The notes under the pieces were generated by a model that was not told where the DNA came from, ran no database searches, and saw only the letters and a program-made list of their open reading frames with translations. A DNA stretch of 64,000 bases from Escherichia ruysiae (lineage in GTDB: Bacteria > Pseudomonadota > Gammaproteobacteria > Enterobacterales > Enterobacteriaceae), in contig NZ_JAVIWS010000001.1 of assembly GCF_031323975.1 (NCBI RefSeq), forward strand, positions 3,224,001-3,288,000, in the 5' to 3' direction. The position numbers and the translations under genes were made by a program. Below are positions 56,900 through 64,000 of the stretch, one piece after another. Position 1 is the first letter of the stretch. Each line of letters begins with the position of its first letter.

Positions 56900-57684
56900 T
56901 TTGCCGTTTTATCGACACCCACTGCCATTTTGATTTTCCGCCGTTTAGCGGTGATGAAGAGGCCAGCCTGCAACGCGCGGCACAAGCGGGCGTAGGCAAG
57001 ATCATTGTACCGGCAACTGAGGCGGCAAATTTTGCCCGCGTGCAGGCGTTAGCGGAAAATTATCAACCGCTGTATGCCGCCTTAGGGTTGCATCCGGGGA
57101 TGTTGGAAAAACATTGCGATGCGTCGCTGGAGCAGTTACAGCAGGCACTGGAAAGGCGCTCGCCGAAGGTGGTGGCGGTAGGGGAGGTAGGTCTGGATCT
57201 CTTTGGCGACGATCCACAATTTGATCGCCAGCAGTGGTTGCTCGACGAACAACTTAAGCTGGCGAAACGCTACGATCTGCCGGTGATCCTTCATTCACGG
57301 CGCACGCATGACAAACTGGCGATGCATCTTAAACGCCACAATTTGCCGCGTGCTGGCGTGGTTCATGGTTTTTCTGGCAGCCAGCAACAGGCCGAGCGGT
57401 TTGTGCAACTGGGCTACAAAATTGGCGTTGGTGGAACTATCACCTATCCGCGCGCCAGTAAAACCCGCGATGTCATCGCAAAATTACCGCTGGCGTCGTT
57501 GTTGCTGGAAACCGACGCGCCGGATATGCCGCTAAATGGTTTTCAGGGGCAGCCCAACCGCCCGGAGCAGGCTGCCCGGGTATTTGCCGTACTGTGCGAG
57601 TTACGCCCGGAACCCGCAGATGAGATTGCCGACGTGTTGCTTAATAACACGTATGCGTTGTTTAACGTGCCCGATGGCTGGTAA
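56896..57684 (+). CDS. yjjV: YjjV, TatD-family metal-dependent hydrolase
   Basis: TatD-type phosphoesterase, probably a deoxyribonuclease. It starts at a TTG (MICRFIDTHCHFDF) overlapping the yjjU stop, and has 262 residues; I recall 259 in K-12. Metal ligands: THCHFD (residues 8-13), Glu in VGEVGLD, HSR and VHGF histidines, and Asp in ETDAPDMP. Coupled to yjjU. Confidence 0.92.
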   Translation: MICRFIDTHCHFDFPPFSGDEEASLQRAAQAGVGKIIVPATEAANFARVQALAENYQPLYAALGLHPGMLEKHCDASLEQLQQALERRSPKVVAVGEVGLDLFGDDPQFDRQQWLLDEQLKLAKRYDLPVILHSRRTHDKLAMHLKRHNLPRAGVVHGFSGSQQQAERFVQLGYKIGVGGTITYPRASKTRDVIAKLPLASLLLETDAPDMPLNGFQGQPNRPEQAARVFAVLCELRPEPADEIADVLLNNTYALFNVPDGW

Positions 57685-57715
57685 GGCCGTCCGTAAGTGA
57701 ACAATGGTGCTGCTT

Positions 57716-57757
57716 GTTCCCCTCACCCTAACCCTCTCCCCAGAGGGGCGAGGGGAC
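57716..57757. repeat. boxC repeat, copy 3
   Basis: GTTCCCCTCACCCTAACCCT then CTCCCCAGAGGGGCGAGGGGAC, in the gap between converging yjjV and yjjW. Its downstream flank differs from the other two copies. Confidence 0.75.
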
Positions 57758-57798
57758 TGATTGTGCTTGATGTTGAGTTTTGCGACATCTCTGGCATG

Positions 57799-58662
57799 TC
57801 ACAAATACAGCGCCGGAAATATCAATCGACTTACCCCGCGCTCCCGTAACGCACCAGCCAACTGCTCAACGTCTTCCGGTGTGGCGCTCGCCCAGCTTTG
57901 CGCTTCGCCATACACGCCGTGGGCATGAAACGCGTTCAAGCGTACCGGAACATCGCCAAGTCCCTTGATAAACGCCGCCAGTTCTTCAATGTGTTGCAAA
58001 TAATCCACCTGATTGGGGATTACCAGTAAACGCAGTTCTGCCAGCTTGCCGCGCTCTGCAAGCAAACTGATGCTGCGCTTAATCTGTTGATTATCGCGTC
58101 CGGTTAACTGTTGATGACATTCGCTCCCCCACGCTTTGAGATCGAGCATTGCGCCGTCGCACACCGGAAGCAATTTTTCCCAGCCGGTTTCGCTCAACAT
58201 GCCGTTGCTGTCCACCAGACAGGTGAGATGGCGCAATTGTGGATCATTTTTGATAGCAGTAAACAGCGCCACCACAAACGGCAGTTGGGTCGTGGCTTCG
58301 CCACCGCTCACCGTGATCCCTTCAATAAACAACACCGCTTTGCGGATATGACTAAGCACCTCGTCCACGCTCATGGTTTGCGCCATCGGCGTGGCATTCT
58401 GCGGGCACATCTTCAGGCAGGTATCGCACTGCTCGCAGACTGCAACGTTCCACACCACTTTGCTGTCAACAATCTGCAACGCCTGATGCGGACACTGTGG
58501 CACGCATTCCGCGCAATTATTACAGCGCCCCATCGTCCACGGATTGTGACAGTTTTTGCAGCGCAGATTGCACCCTTGTAAAAACAGAGCCAGACGACTG
58601 CCTGGCCCGTCAACGCAGGAGAAGGGGATAATCTTACTGACTAAAGCGCATCTGCTGTTCAT
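57799..58662 (-). CDS. yjjW: YjjW, glycyl-radical-enzyme activase
   Basis: Radical SAM enzyme of 287 residues, as in K-12, expected to install the glycyl radical on YjjI. The SAM cluster motif is [12 protein letters not shown] (CX3CX2C, near residue 30). Two ferredoxin-like 4Fe-4S motifs follow ([15 protein letters not shown] and [15 protein letters not shown]), as in most activases other than that of pyruvate formate-lyase. It overlaps the end of yjjI by 29 bases, so the two are translationally linked. The substrate system is unknown. Confidence 0.93.
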   Translation of the reverse strand: MNSRCALVSKIIPFSCVDGPGSRLALFLQGCNLRCKNCHNPWTMGRCNNCAECVPQCPHQALQIVDSKVVWNVAVCEQCDTCLKMCPQNATPMAQTMSVDEVLSHIRKAVLFIEGITVSGGEATTQLPFVVALFTAIKNDPQLRHLTCLVDSNGMLSETGWEKLLPVCDGAMLDLKAWGSECHQQLTGRDNQQIKRSISLLAERGKLAELRLLVIPNQVDYLQHIEELAAFIKGLGDVPVRLNAFHAHGVYGEAQSWASATPEDVEQLAGALRERGVSRLIFPALYL

Positions 58663-60184
58663 GGCTTATCACGCGCGGCTGGCGTTCCAGAATACGAGTG
58701 TTACGTGCAGCTTCTTCGCCCAGCCATGTTGTGTTGGTACGTGAACCTTCGGCACGATATTTTTCTAAATCCGACAAACGCACCATATAACCGGTAACGC
58801 GAACCAGATCGTTACCGCTGACATTGGCGGTAAATTCACGCATTCCGGCTTTAAAGGCACCGAGGCAAAGCTGTACCAGCGCCTGTGGATTACGCTTGAT
58901 GGTTTCGTCGAGCGTCAGAATGTCGCTGATCCCAGAGTAATAATATGCATGATGCGGGGCGACGGTTTGCAGATGGGTGATTGGATCTGGCTCATCGCCA
59001 TACGGCAATCGCGCCCCCGGCGTGGTGCCGATATCGGAACTGATCCCCGACTGTGCGTGTAACATGGCGCGTTTTTGCCAGCCATATTTCACGGGAGTAT
59101 TGGCGACAAACTCCGCCAGTTGCGCGCTGATGCGATAACCGACTTCATTTGCGGCGGCTTCTTTACCGTAGCGCGCGGCAATCCCTTCTTTCTCGCACAG
59201 CAAGTTAACCGCTTCCGCCAGCCCGTACATGCCAAACATCGGCACAAAACGTTCAGGATCAATCAACCCTTCTTTTACCAGGAAGCTATTCTCAAAGAAG
59301 TGTGATTGTTGATAGAGAAATTCACATCGAGCATCGATGATGGCGATCTGCTGCTGGCAGTAGTGCGGTAGAGTGCGCGTAAAGAAGTCATCCAGCGATT
59401 CACTGCGCTCTGCAATGGCTTTCAGGTTAAGGCGTACTAGCGTGCTGCCACCGCCAGCCAGCGGCAGTGAGTTGTAACAGCTCACGATCCCGTAGCCCCC
59501 TTTTGTGAAAATTTTATCATGCACCGGACCGTTGGCGATGTGCGGTTTGCTACATTCACAAATGTTTTTTGCCACTTCCAGCAGCAGATCATCAGGGGTG
59601 ATTTCAGGATCGTAGATAAAGGTCAGATTTGGAGAAACCTGCTTCAGCTCAGCATCTGCGCGTAAAATTGCACGGGTAATGGGTGAATCAGACGGGCCGA
59701 TATTGGCATGCATAAAAGCGTCTGGCAGGGTTCTGTCGAGATAACGCCAGAAACGTTTTATTCGAATATCGATTTCGTCTTGTGTTAGAATTTTAACATA
59801 CGGTTGCAACAACGCATCCAGTTGCCCCAGGTAGACCGGCATTGATGTGACTGACGGGACATGGTGATAAAGAATGGTCAGCAGGGAGAGCGCATCATCA
59901 AGATCTTTCGCGCCTTCCAGCTCCAGCCATTCAGAACCGTTCGCCAGAAAACGGGCGTAATCGGGTAAGACATAGCGCGGTTTGTACGGCGCATGACCTT
60001 CAAACATATCGCAGATTACGCCTTCATCCAGCGCGCGGCGGGCTTCGGCAGGAAGCTGTGGGTAAGGCAGATTGTTTTCTGCTTCCAGCGCCAGAAAATG
60101 GCGCTTCTGCTCCGGGCTAAGTACCGGACTGGTGACAATTTGCTGGCAACGTTGTTGCAGTGCCATTTCATGAGAAGTGGGCAT
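58634..60184 (-). CDS. yjjI: YjjI, putative glycyl radical enzyme (DUF3029)
   Basis: 516 residues, as in K-12. The glycyl radical motif RVTGYMVRL lies near the C-terminus with Gly at about residue 465. The rest is a DUF3029 domain with only distant likeness to pyruvate formate-lyase. No reaction is established to my knowledge. Its gene is divergent from deoC, and a DeoR operator with the deoP1 promoter lies inside the coding sequence, so local regulation links it to deoxyribonucleoside use by position. Confidence 0.92.
   Translation of the reverse strand: MPTSHEMALQQRCQQIVTSPVLSPEQKRHFLALEAENNLPYPQLPAEARRALDEGVICDMFEGHAPYKPRYVLPDYARFLANGSEWLELEGAKDLDDALSLLTILYHHVPSVTSMPVYLGQLDALLQPYVKILTQDEIDIRIKRFWRYLDRTLPDAFMHANIGPSDSPITRAILRADAELKQVSPNLTFIYDPEITPDDLLLEVAKNICECSKPHIANGPVHDKIFTKGGYGIVSCYNSLPLAGGGSTLVRLNLKAIAERSESLDDFFTRTLPHYCQQQIAIIDARCEFLYQQSHFFENSFLVKEGLIDPERFVPMFGMYGLAEAVNLLCEKEGIAARYGKEAAANEVGYRISAQLAEFVANTPVKYGWQKRAMLHAQSGISSDIGTTPGARLPYGDEPDPITHLQTVAPHHAYYYSGISDILTLDETIKRNPQALVQLCLGAFKAGMREFTANVSGNDLVRVTGYMVRLSDLEKYRAEGSRTNTTWLGEEAARNTRILERQPRVISHEQQMRFSQ
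59504..59519. promoter_or_regulatory. Possible auxiliary DeoR operator inside yjjI
   Basis: TGTGAAAATTTTATCA matches 12 of 16 positions of the DeoR palindrome. It lies 279 bp from the deoP1 operator, close to where an upstream auxiliary operator is described in K-12. Confidence 0.45.
59783..59798 (+). promoter_or_regulatory. DeoR operator at deoP1, inside yjjI
   Basis: TGTTAGAATTTTAACA matches 15 of 16 positions of the DeoR palindrome TGTTAGAATTCTAACA. It lies within yjjI, exactly 599 bp before the second operator, the known O1-O2 spacing. Confidence 0.85.
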
Positions 60185-60329
60185 CTTCTTTTCCTTTTAT
60201 GCCGAAGGTGATGCGCCATTGTAAGAGGTTTCGTGATGTTCACTTTGATCCTGATGCGTTTGCCACCACTGGCGCATTCATTTGAAAGTGAATTATTTGA
60301 TCCAGATCGCATTACCATAATGCAAATTT

Positions 60330-60397
60330 GTAAGTAGATTTTCTTAATTGTGATGTATATCGAAGTGTGTTGCGGAGTCGATGTTAGAATACTAACA
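60330..60397 (+). promoter_or_regulatory. deoP2: deoP2 promoter with DeoR operator and CRP/CytR region
   Basis: TGTTAGAATACTAACA at 60382-60397 is the DeoR operator and includes TAGAAT, the -10 box. TTGTGATGTATATCGAAGTGTG at about 60349-60370 fits the CRP site next to the promoter. An upstream CRP-like stretch (TTATTTGATCCAGATCGCAT) is near 60293-60312; CytR binds between the two in K-12. The 257-bp gap contains no gene. Confidence 0.8.
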
Positions 60398-60441
60398 AAC
60401 TCGCAAGGTGAATTTTATTGGCGACAAGCCAGGAGAATGAA

Positions 60442-61221
60442 ATGACTGATCTGAAAGCAAGCAGCCTGCGTGCACTGAAATTGATGGACCTGACCACTCT
60501 GAATGACGACGACACTGACGAGAAAGTGATCGCCCTGTGTCATCAGGCTAAAACTCCGGTCGGCAATACCGCCGCTATCTGCATCTATCCTCGCTTTATC
60601 CCGATTGCTCGCAAGACTCTGAAAGAGCAGGGCACCCCGGAAATCCGTATTGCTACGGTAACTAACTTCCCACACGGTAACGACGACATTGACATCGCAC
60701 TGGCAGAAACCCGTGCGGCAATCGCCTACGGTGCCGATGAAGTTGACGTGGTGTTCCCGTACCGTGCGCTGATGGCGGGTAACGAGCAGGTTGGTTTTGA
60801 CCTGGTGAAAGCCTGTAAAGAGGCTTGTGCAGCGGCGAATGTGCTGCTGAAAGTGATCATCGAAACCGGTGAACTGAAAGACGAAGCCCTGATCCGCAAA
60901 GCATCTGAAATCTCCATCAAAGCGGGCGCTGACTTTATCAAAACCTCTACCGGTAAAGTCGCGGTGAATGCGACGCCTGAAAGCGCGCGCATCATGATGG
61001 AAGTCATCCGCGACATGGGCGTAGAAAAAACCGTTGGTTTCAAACCGGCGGGTGGCGTGCGTACTGCGGAAGATGCACAGAAATATCTCGCGATTGCAGA
61101 TGAACTGTTCGGTGCTGACTGGGCAGATGCACGTCACTATCGCTTTGGCGCTTCCAGCCTGCTGGCAAGCCTGCTGAAAGCTCTGGGCCACGGCGACGGT
61201 AAGAGCGCCAGCAGCTACTAA
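60442..61221 (+). CDS. deoC: DeoC, deoxyribose-phosphate aldolase
   Basis: Class I aldolase that splits 2-deoxyribose 5-phosphate into acetaldehyde and glyceraldehyde 3-phosphate. The ATG at 60442, after AGGAG, gives 259 residues, as in K-12. The Schiff-base lysine is in the FIKTSTGK segment (Lys167), with the second Lys201 in [10 protein letters not shown] and Asp102 in EVDVVFP. First gene of deoCABD. Confidence 0.98.
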   Translation: MTDLKASSLRALKLMDLTTLNDDDTDEKVIALCHQAKTPVGNTAAICIYPRFIPIARKTLKEQGTPEIRIATVTNFPHGNDDIDIALAETRAAIAYGADEVDVVFPYRALMAGNEQVGFDLVKACKEACAAANVLLKVIIETGELKDEALIRKASEISIKAGADFIKTSTGKVAVNATPESARIMMEVIRDMGVEKTVGFKPAGGVRTAEDAQKYLAIADELFGADWADARHYRFGASSLLASLLKALGHGDGKSASSY

Positions 61222-61249
61222 GCTGCCTTTTGCCAGAGGGCGGATGCCG

Positions 61250-61400
61250 GATGCTACGGGTCGGGTGCCCCTGCAGGCCTGATAAGACGCGTCAGCGTTG
61301 CATCAGGCTGTCAGCAGTGATGCCGGATGCGGCGCGAACGCCTTATCCGGCCTACGGGGCGAGTGCCGTGTAGGCATGATAAGAAGCGGTCAGCATCAGG
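61250..61400. repeat. BIME between deoC and deoA
   Basis: Several REP units in both directions, such as GCCTGATAAGACGCGTCAGCG and GATGCCGGATGCGGCGCG followed by GAACGCCTTATCCGGCC. They fill the 239-bp gap. They may set relative mRNA levels of deoC and deoA. Confidence 0.8.
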
Positions 61401-61460
61401 CAATAACAACATCCGCCATCTGGCAACAACGCCTTCAAACTTATTCCACGGGAGGTTACC

Positions 61461-62783
61461 TTGTTTCTCGCACAAGAAATTATTCGTAAAAAACGTGATG
61501 GTCATGCGCTGAGCGATGAAGAAATTCGTTTCTTTATCAACGGCATTCGCGACAATACTATCTCCGAAGGGCAAATTGCCGCCCTCGCGATGACCATTTT
61601 CTTCCACGATATGACAATGCCGGAGCGTGTCTCGCTGACGATGGCGATGCGAGATTCAGGAACCGTTCTCGACTGGAAAAGCCTGCATCTGAATGGCCCG
61701 ATTGTTGATAAACACTCCACCGGCGGCGTCGGCGATGTGACTTCGCTGATGTTAGGGCCAATGGTCGCTGCCTGCGGCGGCTATATTCCGATGATCTCCG
61801 GTCGCGGCCTCGGTCATACTGGCGGTACGCTCGACAAACTGGAATCAATCCCTGGCTTCGATATCTTCCCGGATGACAACCGTTTCCGCGAAATTATTAA
61901 AGACGTCGGCGTGGCGATTATCGGCCAGACCAGCTCACTGGCTCCGGCGGATAAACGTTTCTACGCAACCCGTGATATCACCGCAACCGTGGACTCCATC
62001 CCGCTGATCACTGCCTCTATTCTGGCTAAGAAACTGGCGGAAGGGCTGGATGCACTGGTGATGGACGTGAAAGTCGGTAGCGGCGCGTTTATGCCGACCT
62101 ACGAACTCTCCGAAGCCCTTGCCGAAGCGATTGTTGGCGTGGCAAATGGCGCTGGCGTGCGCACCACTGCGCTGCTCACCGACATGAATCAGGTGTTGGC
62201 CTCCAGTGCCGGTAACGCGGTTGAAGTGCGTGAAGCGGTGCAGTTCCTGACCGGTGAATACCGTAACCCGCGTCTGTTTGATGTCACGATGGCACTGTGC
62301 GTGGAGATGCTTATCTCCGGCAAACTGGCGAAAGATGACGCTGAAGCGCGCGCGAAATTGCAGGCGGTGCTGGACAACGGTAAAGCGGCAGAAGTCTTTG
62401 GTCGTATGGTGGCGGCACAAAAAGGCCCAACCGACTTCGTTGAGAACTACGCGAAGTATCTGCCGACAGCGATGCTGACGAAAGCAGTCTATGCTGATAC
62501 CGAAGGTTTTGTCAGTGAAATGGATACCCGCGCGCTGGGGATGGCAGTGGTTGCAATGGGCGGCGGTCGCCGTCAGGCATCTGACACCATCGATTACAGC
62601 GTCGGCTTTACTGATATGGCGCGTCTGGGCGACCAGGTAGACGGTCAGCGTCCGCTGGCAGTTGTCCACGCGAAAGACGAAAACAGCTGGCAGGAAGCGG
62701 CGAAAGCGGTGAAAGCGGCAATTAAACTTGCCGATAAAGCACCAGAAAGCACACCAACCGTCTATCGTCGTATCAGTGAATAA
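61461..62783 (+). CDS. deoA: DeoA, thymidine phosphorylase
   Basis: Cytoplasmic enzyme that releases thymine and deoxyribose 1-phosphate from thymidine. It starts at a TTG with GGGAGG upstream ([14 protein letters not shown]) and has 440 residues, as in K-12. Phosphate-site motif KHSTGGVGD (about residues 84-92) and the family signature [17 protein letters not shown] (about 113-129) are intact. Confidence 0.97.
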
Positions 62784-62813
62784 TTGTATACTGATCTGAT
62801 CATTTAAATTTGA

Positions 62814-64000
<1,187 letters not shown>

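Overview
The window is a stretch of an Escherichia coli chromosome, not K-12 itself. Nearly every gene can be recognised by sequence and order as the fim-to-deo segment (about minute 98 to 99.5 of the K-12 map). Product lengths mostly equal the K-12 ones, with scattered substitutions. No insertion sequence, prophage or CRISPR array was seen. Comparisons with K-12 are from memory, not from a search.

Layout. 1-5408: distal type 1 fimbria genes fimC-fimD-fimF-fimG-fimH. 5662-11112: hexuronate catabolism, with gntP divergent from uxuAB and followed by uxuR. 11439-20394: a variable stretch with idlP-iraD, iadA, a truncated yjiG, yjiJ, yjiK, a small unknown ORF, yjiN, an intact rpnD, yjiR and yjiS. 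Several genes I expect here from K-12 (yjiC, hypT, yjiH, kptA, yjiL, yjiM, mdtM) are absent. 20490-30860: the immigration control region. It holds an EcoAI-like type IB restriction-modification system (hsdR-hsdM-hsdS) and symE with its antisense RNA. One GmrSD-like (DUF262/DUF1524) gene lies on each side. The first is intact and sits where K-12 has yjiTV-mcrCB. The second is AT-rich, interrupted by an in-frame TGA, and sits where K-12 has mrr. This is the most interesting part of the window.

30929-36711: yjiA-yjiX-btsT (pyruvate uptake; the btsT promoter shows three BtsR-type motifs and a consensus CRP site) and the serine chemoreceptor tsr. 36761-40415: L-galactonate use (lgoT, lgoR, lgoD). 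40535-46244: opgB, yjjA, dnaTC, yjjPB. 46862-49424: the LuxR-type regulators yjjQ-bglJ, then fhuF and yjjZ with Fur-box-like sites between them. 49463-49784: three tandem tRNA-Leu(CAG) genes. 50085-57684: rsmC, holD-rimI-yjjG-prfC, osmY-ytjA, yjjU-yjjV. 57799-60184: the glycyl-radical pair yjjI-yjjW. 60442-64000: deoC-deoA-deoB, the last cut by the window edge. Two DeoR operators 599 bp apart control deo; the distal one lies inside yjjI.

Short repeats (REP/BIME units and three boxC copies) fill many of the intergenic gaps.
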